From positions 1 through 33,051 of the forward strand of contig JASDTB010000009.1 of assembly GCA_041441455.1 (NCBI GenBank): a stretch of 33,051 nt of DNA, in the 5' to 3' direction. This DNA is from JAFIHK01 sp041441455. Lineage in GTDB: Bacteria; Bacteroidota; Bacteroidia; Bacteroidales; UBA932. Positions within the stretch are counted from its first letter, which is position 1; each line of letters begins with the position of its first letter. A program made the translations under genes and the position numbers. This document shows, piece after piece, positions 1 to 7,391 of the stretch. Below the pieces are notes generated by a model. That model did no database searches, was not told the DNA's origin, and saw nothing but the letters and a program-made list of their open reading frames with translations.

Positions 1-51
1 ATTTTTTTACGAACTCTTTTCGAATTTAGTTGTTAGTAAAATAAAAAGACT

Positions 52-498
52 ATGTTAAAAATTGGAGACAAAGCCCCTGATTTTTCAGGAATAGACCACG
101 ATGGAAACCCTATTACATTAAGTGATTTCAAAGGGAGCAAACTAGTATTATACTTTTACCCAAAGGATAACACACCTGGATGCACAGCAGAAGCTTGCGA
201 CTTAAGGGACAACTATGATAAATTTTTGAAAAATGGCTACAAGATAGTTGGGATAAGCAAAGACAGCGAAAAATCCCATCGCAGTTTCATTGAAAAATTC
301 TCGCTACCATTCCCATTAATTGCCGACACCTCTACCGAAATCATTCAAAAATACGACTCATGGGGTGAGAAAAAGTTTATGGGTAAACAGTTTATGGGAA
401 TTTTAAGAAAAACTTTTGTGATAGACGAAAACGGTATAATTGTTGATATAATTGAGAAGGTAAATACGAAAGAGCATTCAAAACAAATACTGGGTTAA
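52..498 (+). CDS. bcp: Thioredoxin-dependent thiol peroxidase, Bcp/PrxQ-type peroxiredoxin
   Basis: This 148-residue cytoplasmic peroxiredoxin reduces hydrogen peroxide and organic hydroperoxides and is recycled by thioredoxin. The sequence shows the AhpC/TSA fold start (GDKAPDF, residues 5-11), the peroxidatic cysteine in TPGCTAEAC (Cys44) and the resolving cysteine five residues later (Cys49), the arrangement of the atypical two-cysteine BCP/PrxQ subfamily. Length is normal for the family. The ATG start gives the conserved N-terminus directly. It is convergent with the phosphopantetheinyl transferase gene, whose stop lies only 7 bases away. No clear Bacteroidota promoter was seen in the 51 bases upstream, so it may be transcribed from a gene before the window. 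Identity is secure. Confidence 0.95.
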   Translation: MLKIGDKAPDFSGIDHDGNPITLSDFKGSKLVLYFYPKDNTPGCTAEACDLRDNYDKFLKNGYKIVGISKDSEKSHRSFIEKFSLPFPLIADTSTEIIQKYDSWGEKKFMGKQFMGILRKTFVIDENGIIVDIIEKVNTKEHSKQILG

Positions 499-505
499 GT
501 AATAA

Positions 506-1147
506 CTAACATTTTCCCGAAATCCATGTAATTACATGCTCTTCAAATATTTCATAATAAACTTCGAGATTCGTAGTTTTATTATCCTTAGAGCAAAATT
601 TTGCATCAATCACTCCGGAGTCCTTCGGAGTGAATTTTTTTATCTCTATTTGTTCAGCAAAATTAACATCAGTCTGAGACATCCTTTTAAAGATAGACTC
701 CTTTGCACTCCAATATATCCCTAAATGTAGGTTTCTATTCTTAGAAGACAAATCCAAAATTTCTCTATCCGATAAAGCTTTCCTCTCTACAACCGAAAAA
801 TTTCTAGTTAGATCTTCAATATCAACTCCAACACTCTCTTCATCGCTTACTAATAATGCTGCAAATCGCGATGTATGTGAGATGCTTATCTCTATGATAT
901 TATTAACCAAATAAGGCCTTCCATTATCATGATGACTTAAATACACCTTCTCACCAAAAGCGATGTCAAGAAGTGCTCTAATCGCAAGTTTTTCTTTACG
1001 TCTGGATACATTTTTAGTTAGAGTTAAGTCCTCCATCTCCTCCGAAGGTAGAGATGTTAAATTCATTAACTCATTCTCAGTCTCGATAATATCCCACACA
1101 AGTAACCGGGATCCATCTTCAAGCGTCCTATCAAAATAGAGTGGCAT
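506..1147 (-). CDS. 4'-phosphopantetheinyl transferase superfamily protein
   Basis: A 213-residue enzyme of the Sfp/AcpT superfamily, which moves the phosphopantetheine arm of CoA onto a serine of acyl or peptidyl carrier proteins. The family motifs are present: NGRPYL at 75-80, the SISHT stretch at 88-92, GVDIED at 107-112 (Mg-binding Asp109 and Glu111) and WSAKES at 146-151 (Lys149, Glu150). Its length is closer to Sfp-like enzymes than to the 120-residue AcpS, so it could serve the fatty-acid carrier protein or a secondary pathway; the substrate cannot be told from sequence. The ATG is 11 bases after the stop of the GldE-like gene, so the two are probably one transcript. Its 3' part carries a hairpin with a T-run readable on the opposite strand, described separately. 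Confidence 0.9.
   Translation of the reverse strand: MPLYFDRTLEDGSRLLVWDIIETENELMNLTSLPSEEMEDLTLTKNVSRRKEKLAIRALLDIAFGEKVYLSHHDNGRPYLVNNIIEISISHTSRFAALLVSDEESVGVDIEDLTRNFSVVERKALSDREILDLSSKNRNLHLGIYWSAKESIFKRMSQTDVNFAEQIEIKKFTPKDSGVIDAKFCSKDNKTTNLEVYYEIFEEHVITWISGKC
611..641 (+). terminator. Possible terminator of bcp inside the convergent gene
   Basis: On the plus strand CACTCCG (611-617) and CGGAGTG (626-632) pair as a 7-bp stem with an 8-base loop, followed by AA and a run of eight T. This has the form of an intrinsic terminator for transcripts running on from bcp, although it lies within the coding sequence of the opposite gene. It may be a chance result of codon choice. Confidence 0.35.
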
Positions 1148-1158
1148 TGTTCAGCTAT

Positions 1159-2070
1159 TTAGTCAGTTTCATCATTAATCTCTCCAACAACCTCTTCCAA
1201 AATATCCTCCATGGATAATATTCCAACATTTTGACCATTCTCAGATTTCACAACAGCAAGATGAATCTTATTGTCTCTGAATTGAAACAGTAGATTATCT
1301 GCTTTTGAATTCTCATCAATATATGAAATAGGTTTTATATGTGTTTTCCATTCGTAATTCGAGGGCATACCCTTGTACATCAACAAGTCCTTCACAAAAA
1401 GAACTCCTGATATGTTTTGAAAATCACCATCTTGTACAATGATTCTGGAAAATCCAGACTCTTTAACAACTTTCAAGACTTGAGCAAAATTAAAATCAAG
1501 TGAGACATAAATAACATCGGAAGCCTTAGTCATTATGCTTTTAGCAGACACTTCCGATAAATCAGATATATTCTTAACAATCTTTCTCTCTTCAAATTCG
1601 GCAATATCCTCTATTGCACGATCTTCCTCCTCCTCAATAATCTCAGAAACCTCTTTTGAGTATTTTGATTTAAATTCATCAAATAGTTTCTTGAATGGTT
1701 TTGAGAAGAAAATGGCTGTTCTTATACAAGAAGTAGCGATTGATGAGCTATAAGAGACTACAAACGCTGGGAAAATTGTCCCAAAGAAGATTACACTAAA
1801 AAATGCGATTACAAGGACCGCAGGAATGCTGTAATAAAGAGCAGACGAAGATTCGCCCAATATTCCAAACGCAGCAATAAGGATGATAATTAGTACTTTG
1901 AAAAATTGAATATATCCATTGATAATCGAGCCGAATTGTTTAATTTCAGCAGTACTATACCGCAACATAGCAACCTTGCTGCATGAGAATGCAACATAGA
2001 AAACAAATGAGAGGATTAAAACAATCCCTTTCAGCAGATAATAATCTAAAGGACTACTGGGAGGTTCCAA
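1159..2070 (-). CDS. Short GldE-like membrane protein (DUF21-like region plus CBS pair), ion-site motifs degenerate
   Basis: This 303-residue protein matches the GldE/CorC-type family best: hydrophobic segments at about 11-35, 54-75 and 80-105, an acidic linker near 140-160, and two CBS domains at about 176-235 and 245-298 (SIMTKASDV, SGFSRIIV, GVLFVKDLL, MEDILEEVVGEI). The usual family member has over 400 residues and a C-terminal CorC_HlyC domain; this one stops straight after the second CBS domain, and only 11 bases separate it from the next gene, so the domain is absent rather than frameshifted. The first membrane motif, normally SGSEVA, reads SCSKVA (29-34), and the usual FGE.xPK reads FGTIFPA (96-102). 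The start is TTG; a TAnnTTTG element 23 bases upstream supports it. In other Bacteroidales gldE commonly neighbours a phosphopantetheinyl transferase gene, as here. Whether it transports or serves gliding or secretion is unknown. Confidence 0.75.
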   Translation of the reverse strand: MEPPSSPLDYYLLKGIVLILSFVFYVAFSCSKVAMLRYSTAEIKQFGSIINGYIQFFKVLIIILIAAFGILGESSSALYYSIPAVLVIAFFSVIFFGTIFPAFVVSYSSSIATSCIRTAIFFSKPFKKLFDEFKSKYSKEVSEIIEEEEDRAIEDIAEFEERKIVKNISDLSEVSAKSIMTKASDVIYVSLDFNFAQVLKVVKESGFSRIIVQDGDFQNISGVLFVKDLLMYKGMPSNYEWKTHIKPISYIDENSKADNLLFQFRDNKIHLAVVKSENGQNVGILSMEDILEEVVGEINDETD

Positions 2071-2092
2071 GTTCTTTTCAGTTTTGTTTATG

Positions 2093-2100
2093 CAAATATA
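2093..2100 (-). promoter_or_regulatory. Bacteroidota -7 element for the GldE-like gene
   Basis: TATATTTG on the minus strand matches TAnnTTTG exactly and sits just outside the stop of the upstream gene. Predicted transcription starts near 2086, about 16 bases before the TTG start. No good -33 element was seen. Confidence 0.55.
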
Positions 2101-2101
2101 A

Positions 2102-2989
2102 TTATTTTATCAAAGCTGAATATTTCTCTTGTAAAAATACTGGATAATAAGACATTTTAGCCTGTCGAAGCCCTAAATCTCCAGCATCATCCTCTCTGTT
2201 AATATACTTAACTTCAGAGGCAATCCTCTCAGCAAACTCTCTGTTAATCATCTGATAACAACCTCTAATCCCAGCAAATGCCTTCTCAATATGTATGATT
2301 ACTGTATCGCTATTGATTTTTTCTCCAACAGTATAAGCAACCACTTTCCCATCAAGTCTAAGAAGTCCCCCCTTGAGACCTAGTTCGAAATAGTTAGCCA
2401 GAGCATTCCCAACTGCACACATTTCGCTCTCTAAAGATGGATCTTCGCCACAGATACCAGTCTCTTTGCACCAAAGTTTATTAAACTCTACACATTCGGA
2501 GATGTTGTCACGAGTTATCTCTTCATAGCTCCACCCAGGTAGCTCTTTAAACCTTGCTAAGTGGTTTCTTTTTGGTTGAAGCTTCTTGCCAGAGAGAGTT
2601 ATCATCTTTTCACTCTCATAGATATAATCAAAACTATTCCGCTCTTCATTTATTAATGTTTCAGGAAATAATTCCGAAATTTCTGATACCTTCTCTTTCG
2701 GTATTCCAATAATTTTTAATTGAATACCTCTCTCTATGGCATCTTGTTTTAAATATTCAATAGCATCTCTTAAAACGCCTCTTCCAACAGGGATTAAATA
2801 TTTAGTATTCTCACCCTCCCCCGACTTTAAGAGTAAAAAATCATTAAATCTTGCGATTCTAGAAGAAAACACACCCTCCCATATAAATAGGTTGGTAAAA
2901 CAAAATTCTGCGCCTCTGAAATCGTTGTAAGAAAGCAATTCGTCAATCCAAGGTTTGTCCGAAAGCTTAATATTCCTGAATTCTATCAT
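2102..2989 (-). CDS. DUF2156 family protein (GNAT-fold, LPG-synthase C-terminal-like)
   Basis: A 295-residue protein resembling DUF2156, the soluble acyltransferase-fold domain at the C-terminus of lysyl-phosphatidylglycerol synthase (MprF). Family-like features are the N-terminal FRNIKLSDKPWIDELL stretch, GAEFCFTNLFIW (26-37), a central region around KRNHLARF, and a C-terminal half ending in a redox-like REDDAGDLGLRQAK segment. There is no membrane segment or signal peptide, so unlike MprF it has no flippase part and should be cytoplasmic. The acyl or aminoacyl donor and the acceptor are unknown. The ATG lies 5 bases after the stop of the peptidase gene, suggesting co-transcription. Family assignment is fairly sure; function is not. 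Confidence 0.8.
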   Translation of the reverse strand: MIEFRNIKLSDKPWIDELLSYNDFRGAEFCFTNLFIWEGVFSSRIARFNDFLLLKSGEGENTKYLIPVGRGVLRDAIEYLKQDAIERGIQLKIIGIPKEKVSEISELFPETLINEERNSFDYIYESEKMITLSGKKLQPKRNHLARFKELPGWSYEEITRDNISECVEFNKLWCKETGICGEDPSLESEMCAVGNALANYFELGLKGGLLRLDGKVVAYTVGEKINSDTVIIHIEKAFAGIRGCYQMINREFAERIASEVKYINREDDAGDLGLRQAKMSYYPVFLQEKYSALIK

Positions 2990-2994
2990 ATTAT

Positions 2995-4326
2995 TTATTT
3001 GAGCCAGTTGGTAAGAATCTCGACAGCTTTATTTCTATCATCTTCTTTTAAAGAGCCGATTCTTGTCCTATGACTACCTTTTGGTTCGACAAAGACAACA
3101 ATGTTTTTTCCTTTTGGTTCATCAACCATTACAGCAGACCAAGGATCAAATTCACCATAAATAAACATCATTTTATTGTTTGTTTTGTCCAAAAACCTCT
3201 TCATGTTTTTGTATAAAGATCTATCAAACTTCACATTAAGACCTTGTGGCAGGAATATTTTATTAAGATATCCCTTTGCGCTCTTAATCTTCAAATATTG
3301 CTTAAATGGCTTTATATCATAACCATAGTAACCCAACTCTTTTGCCGCTTGAACAAAGAACGACGAAGTATTACTCTCTTTTACAAAATAGTCTGGGCTG
3401 CACATCTTAATCCAATATGCAAAAAGAGTCTGATCATCTGCATTCAGCGCAGGAATATCCGAGACTGGAGCACCCCATTGCCAAAGTGAGAATGAAAACT
3501 CTAGAACTGTGTAATCGTAAATCTCTTCTATAGGAAGATTAAATTCATACCCCTTATCTGCACAAAGTTTATTAAACATAGGCTGAAGAGTTGATCTTCT
3601 TTTTAGCAACTCTGTCTGAAAATCTTTAATTTTCTGCCTCTCAACCTGAGTTCCTGCAAAATCATTCAAAAAAGGCTCATGTCTTCCATCCTCTACCCCT
3701 TTGCACAAAGGGGCAACGTATGGTACAGTTACATCCATATCACCCGGGAAAAACATCGTATAAAGCATTGCATTTTGGCCCCCTTTACTGATACCAGTTG
3801 CAATCCATTTACCCTTAAATATTTTCCTCATTTCAACATTTATTCGATGGAGGTCATTTGCAGCGTTCTCAGCTGTTAAATATGTCCAATCAAGAGGTTG
3901 AGGAGTTGAATTTAAAAAATATCTATGCTCAACAAATACAATATTGGCATCGAAAATCCGCGACAACTCTTCTCTGTAATTTGGACGTTCTGCGTAAGCC
4001 CCACCATAACCTTCAGTTACAAGTACTGTTGGTTTATTTACGTCTGTAAGCATTACAAATACTCTTTGTTTAAAGGTTCCCTGCGATGGATTCTTATGAT
4101 TAATGGGCTGTTCGATATTTAATACAAATTTTTCTTTAAAGGCCTTAGATTCTAACGACTTAACATCACTAACACCATTTAATGACAGCAATTTATTTAA
4201 TAAATCACTGTTTTCACTTTGGTAAGCATATGAATTTAAGCCTGTTGCGCTTAAAGAAGATACTGTCGAAAAAGACAATACAAAAAGTAAAGCTATTGAT
4301 AATAACCTATTTATAATGTGTTTCAT
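2995..4326 (-). CDS. Secreted serine peptidase, S37 (PS-10) family
   Basis: A 443-residue exported hydrolase resembling the S37/PS-10 tripeptidyl aminopeptidases, relatives of S28 peptidases with an alpha/beta-hydrolase fold. It opens with a signal peptide (MKHIINRLL then a hydrophobic run to about residue 27). The conserved FVEHRYF (131-137) precedes the nucleophile elbow GISKGG with Ser180; the acid is probably Asp394 in GEFDPWS, and the base His419 in GSHRTRI. All three catalytic positions are present. It would remove short peptides from protein termini in the periplasm or outside the cell and fits with the secreted asparaginase and tryptophanase of the window. A minus-strand TAnnTTTG element lies 38 bases upstream, in the gap shared with tyrS. 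Confidence 0.87.
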   Translation of the reverse strand: MKHIINRLLSIALLFVLSFSTVSSLSATGLNSYAYQSENSDLLNKLLSLNGVSDVKSLESKAFKEKFVLNIEQPINHKNPSQGTFKQRVFVMLTDVNKPTVLVTEGYGGAYAERPNYREELSRIFDANIVFVEHRYFLNSTPQPLDWTYLTAENAANDLHRINVEMRKIFKGKWIATGISKGGQNAMLYTMFFPGDMDVTVPYVAPLCKGVEDGRHEPFLNDFAGTQVERQKIKDFQTELLKRRSTLQPMFNKLCADKGYEFNLPIEEIYDYTVLEFSFSLWQWGAPVSDIPALNADDQTLFAYWIKMCSPDYFVKESNTSSFFVQAAKELGYYGYDIKPFKQYLKIKSAKGYLNKIFLPQGLNVKFDRSLYKNMKRFLDKTNNKMMFIYGEFDPWSAVMVDEPKGKNIVVFVEPKGSHRTRIGSLKEDDRNKAVEILTNWLK

Positions 4327-4363
4327 AGAATAACTTATTGATTATATAAAATTTGAGTTTAAA

Positions 4364-4371
4364 CAAAAATA
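4364..4371 (-). promoter_or_regulatory. Bacteroidota -7 element for the S37 peptidase gene
   Basis: TATTTTTG on the minus strand fits TAnnTTTG. A TTTG (4394-4397 complement) lies 22 bases further upstream and could serve as the -33 element. It faces away from the tyrS promoter, so the two are divergent within an 81-base gap. Confidence 0.5.
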
Positions 4372-4383
4372 AATAAAAATCTG

Positions 4384-4391
4384 TACTTTTG
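4384..4391 (+). promoter_or_regulatory. Bacteroidota -7 element for tyrS
   Basis: TACTTTTG fits TAnnTTTG and ends 16 bases before the tyrS ATG, giving a very short leader. No convincing -33 element is present at the usual spacing. Confidence 0.5.
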
Positions 4392-4407
4392 CCCAAAAAT
4401 ATATCCG

Positions 4408-5700
4408 ATGAACAATTTTGTACAGGAGCTAACTTGGAGAGGAATGGTGCACAACATTATGCCTGGCACCGAAGAACAACTACAAAAAGAACAAACATCT
4501 GCATATGTTGGAATAGACCCCACTGCAGACTCATTACATATTGGACACCTTGTTAGCATAATGATGCTAAAGCATTTTCAAGCTTGTGGACACAAACCAA
4601 TTGCGCTAGTTGGAGGTGCTACCGGTATGATTGGAGATCCATCGATGAAATCGTCTGAAAGAAATCTTTTAAGCGAAGAGACACTTCGTCACAATCAAAA
4701 TGCAATCAAAGATCAATTGTCAAAATTTCTAGACTTCAATTCTGGAGCAGCAAATGCAGCAATTTTGGTTAATAATTATGATTGGATGAAAGAGTTTTCT
4801 TTCCTAGCATTCATTAGAGACATTGGAAAGCACATCACAGTTAACTATATGATGAGCAAGGACTCTGTTAAAAAGAGGCTAACAGGCGAAGAGAGAGAAG
4901 GGATGTCATTTACCGAATTTACATATCAGTTAGTTCAGGGATACGATTACTTATATCTTTACCAAAATCATGGCTGCAAACTTCAAATGGGGGGAAGTGA
5001 CCAATGGGGAAACATTACAACAGGCACTGAGCTTATAAGGAGAAAGGCTAATGGTGAGGCTTTCGCATTAACCTGTCCACTGATTACAAAAGCAGATGGC
5101 GGTAAATTCGGAAAGACAGAACAAGGAAATATTTGGCTAGACGCCAGATATACAAGCCCGTATACTTTTTATCAGTTCTGGCTTAATGTAAGTGATCAAG
5201 ATGCCGAAAGATATATCAAGATCTTCACTATGCTTTCGAAGGAGACTATCTTTGAAGCTATTGAAACCCACAATAAAGAGCCACACATGAGAAGTCTTCA
5301 AAAACTTCTAGCTAAAGAGGTTACAACCATGGTTCATGGCGAGGAAGAGTATAATAAAGCTGTAAACGCTTCACTTATTCTTTTTGGACAATCGACTTCA
5401 GACGCATTAAAATCGATTGATGAACAGACATTCTTGTCTGTTTTCGATGGAGTACCTCAATTCGAAATCGACCAAGAGAATGACCTTCCATGCAATGTAA
5501 TTGATCTTCTTGCTGTTAAAACAGCAGTTTTCCCATCTAAAGGCGAATGTCGTAAGATGATTCAAGCAGGTGCTGTAAGCATTAATAAAGACAAATGCGA
5601 GTCTGCTGAACAGACGATTAATAAAGATAACCTTTTGAATGACAAATATATTCTTATTCAAAAAGGCAAAAAGAATTACTTCATAATTAAAATAAAATAA
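4408..5700 (+). CDS. tyrS: Tyrosyl-tRNA synthetase
   Basis: A 430-residue class I aminoacyl-tRNA synthetase that attaches tyrosine to tRNA-Tyr. It carries the HIGH signature exactly (44-47), the tyrosine-pocket motif GGSDQWGN (195-202), a KMSKS-loop variant KFGKT (233-237) typical of bacterial TyrS, and a C-terminal S4 RNA-binding domain from about 360 (PSKGECRKMIQAGAVSIN). Length is standard. The ATG lies 16 bases beyond a -7 element. rbfA follows after one base, and then a LolE-like gene, so this appears to be the first gene of a three-gene operon. Confidence 0.97.
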   Translation: MNNFVQELTWRGMVHNIMPGTEEQLQKEQTSAYVGIDPTADSLHIGHLVSIMMLKHFQACGHKPIALVGGATGMIGDPSMKSSERNLLSEETLRHNQNAIKDQLSKFLDFNSGAANAAILVNNYDWMKEFSFLAFIRDIGKHITVNYMMSKDSVKKRLTGEEREGMSFTEFTYQLVQGYDYLYLYQNHGCKLQMGGSDQWGNITTGTELIRRKANGEAFALTCPLITKADGGKFGKTEQGNIWLDARYTSPYTFYQFWLNVSDQDAERYIKIFTMLSKETIFEAIETHNKEPHMRSLQKLLAKEVTTMVHGEEEYNKAVNASLILFGQSTSDALKSIDEQTFLSVFDGVPQFEIDQENDLPCNVIDLLAVKTAVFPSKGECRKMIQAGAVSINKDKCESAEQTINKDNLLNDKYILIQKGKKNYFIIKIK

Positions 5701-5701
5701 A

Positions 5702-6046
5702 ATGGAAGGAGAAAGTACCAGACAACAGAAAGTAGGCAAACAGTTGCAACGCGACTTGGCTGAGATAATTCGAGAAAAGGGGATGTCTGCCTTTGGTGGT
5801 GCAATGGTATCTGTTACCTCAGTGAGGGTGAGTCCAGATCTCTCCTTAGCTAGGGCACATTTAAGCATTTTTCCATCTTCAAAAGCAAAAGAGGTATTAG
5901 CAATAGTACAAGACCACTCAAAGACAATTCGCGGAGAATTGGGAAGACGTGTCTCAAAACAACTAAGAATAGTACCAGAGATTGTCTACTTTATAGACGA
6001 CTCTCTAGACTATGTTGAAAGAATTGACGAATTACTTAAAAAATAG
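5702..6046 (+). CDS. rbfA: Ribosome-binding factor A
   Basis: A 114-residue KH-like protein that helps mature the 5' end of 16S rRNA in the small ribosomal subunit. Recognisable family stretches are RQQKVGKQLQRDLAEII near the N-terminus, VSVTSVRVSPDLSLARAHLSI in the middle and the PEIVYFIDDSLDYVERIDELL end, which matches the usual P.l.f..D.S...(g)..I..LL pattern. Length is normal. The ATG begins one base after the tyrS stop, so translation is probably coupled. The next gene starts 5 bases downstream. Confidence 0.93.
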   Translation: MEGESTRQQKVGKQLQRDLAEIIREKGMSAFGGAMVSVTSVRVSPDLSLARAHLSIFPSSKAKEVLAIVQDHSKTIRGELGRRVSKQLRIVPEIVYFIDDSLDYVERIDELLKK

Positions 6047-6051
6047 GTTGA

Positions 6052-7266
6052 TTGCATCTACCATTTTTCATAGCGAGGCGATATCTGTTTGCAAAGAAAT
6101 CGCATAATGTGATAAATATAATATCGCTCATAAGTGCTTGCGGAATAACCGTAGGCACTTGTGCGCTTATTGTCGTCTTGTCTGTATACAATGGATTCGA
6201 AGGATTGATTAAGTCTGTCTATAACTCTTACGAACCAGATCTGATAATAACTTCCGACTCTACAAAGACTTTCAGTCCAGTCGGAGAGAGTTTCGACAAG
6301 ACAAAAAGAGTAAGTTCAATAGCCTATTTTGGAGAAGTTCTTGAAGAGAATGTATTCATAAGATACCGTGACGAAGAGTCTGTTGCAACAATCAAGGGTG
6401 TAGATAATTTTTATGGAAGCAAAACCAACATCAGTAAATTTATAATTGATGGCGATTTTAAGCTCTATCAAGGAGATCTTGAACAAGCAATCCCAGGAAG
6501 AGGTGTCGCTGTAAATATAGGGTTAAGAGTTCACTTTATAGATCCAATTTACATGTACTATCCATCCAAGTCGGGTAATATCTCATTCTTTTCTGGAACC
6601 AATACATTTAATCAAGAAAAGCTATTTCCATCAGGTGTATTTTCAATTGAACAGAATATTGATAAAAAATTGATGTTTGTCCCTATTTCGGTAGCTAGAA
6701 GACTTTTAGAATACAATGATGATGTCACTTCGATAGAGATCTTTCTTAAGAAAGGGTCTGACGAGAGTGCTGTCCAGCAAGAGATTCAGAATATTTTAGG
6801 ACCAAGTTTTTCGGTCAAAAACAGATTTCAGCAAAATGAGACCCTTTATAAAATGATGAAGTCCGAAAAACTCACTATCTACTTAATCTTGATCTTTATT
6901 TTAGTAATAATTTCTTGTAATGTATTTGGTAGTCTTTCGATGCTAATCTTTGAAAAAAGAGGAGACATTGAAACTCTCAGAGCAATCGGCACAAGAGAGA
7001 GAACAATCAAACGGATATTTATAACCGAAGGATGGCTGATATCTCTCTCTGGAATCATAATTGGTGTTGTAATCGGCGTCTCACTATGCCTAATTCAACA
7101 ATACTTCGGAGTTATTCCAATGCCTGGAAACTTCATAGTTGATTCATATCCCGTAGTATTAAATCTTTACGACATTTTAATTACTGTTGTAGGTGTTGGA
7201 GCAATAGGATACTTAGCTGCAAGACTTCCTGTAATAATAATAGACAGTACTATTTTTAAAAAATAG
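6052..7266 (+). CDS. LolC/LolE-type ABC transporter permease (FtsX family)
   Basis: A 404-residue inner-membrane permease of the MacB/FtsX superfamily, resembling LolC/LolE, which release lipoproteins from the inner membrane for sorting to the outer membrane. The N-terminus (LPFFIARRYLFAKKS, then NVINIISLISACG) is typical of Bacteroidota members. It has one membrane segment near 20-45, a large periplasmic domain to about 270, then three segments near 273-300, 320-346 and 370-392, with the conserved ETLRAIGT.R coupling region at about 306-314. The start codon is TTG; it is accepted because the first residues match the family and only 5 bases separate it from rbfA. The ATPase partner (LolD) is not in the window. 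Exact substrate is inferred. Confidence 0.85.
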   Translation: MHLPFFIARRYLFAKKSHNVINIISLISACGITVGTCALIVVLSVYNGFEGLIKSVYNSYEPDLIITSDSTKTFSPVGESFDKTKRVSSIAYFGEVLEENVFIRYRDEESVATIKGVDNFYGSKTNISKFIIDGDFKLYQGDLEQAIPGRGVAVNIGLRVHFIDPIYMYYPSKSGNISFFSGTNTFNQEKLFPSGVFSIEQNIDKKLMFVPISVARRLLEYNDDVTSIEIFLKKGSDESAVQQEIQNILGPSFSVKNRFQQNETLYKMMKSEKLTIYLILIFILVIISCNVFGSLSMLIFEKRGDIETLRAIGTRERTIKRIFITEGWLISLSGIIIGVVIGVSLCLIQQYFGVIPMPGNFIVDSYPVVLNLYDILITVVGVGAIGYLAARLPVIIIDSTIFKK

Positions 7267-7327
7267 TGCAGCGATTTTTCACCTTACTGCATCTTGTATA
7301 TGTAGGTTTAGGTTTTAGTACGAATAA

Positions 7328-7361
7328 GGTTGTTCTCAGTAGCGGGGGAGCAGCCTTTTTT
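7328..7361 (+). terminator. Intrinsic terminator of the tyrS-rbfA-lolE operon
   Basis: The RNA from 7328-7337 can pair with 7346-7355 as a 10-bp stem including several G-U pairs, with an 8-base loop and six T directly after it. It follows the operon by about 60 bases and lies immediately before the asparaginase promoter element. Confidence 0.6.
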
Positions 7362-7362
7362 C

Positions 7363-7370
7363 TATATTTG
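7363..7370 (+). promoter_or_regulatory. Bacteroidota -7 element for the asparaginase gene
   Basis: TATATTTG matches TAnnTTTG exactly and lies 21 bases before the ATG at 7392. This position rules against the longer reading frame that would begin at 7266, since that start would be upstream of transcription from this promoter. Confidence 0.6.
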
Positions 7371-7391
7371 TTCTACCTAAACCAAATTACT

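Noticed and set aside
5407..5868. A 153-codon leftward frame across the end of tyrS and the start of rbfA
   Set aside because: It lies wholly opposite two well-identified genes, has no family resemblance and no promoter; it is a shadow frame.
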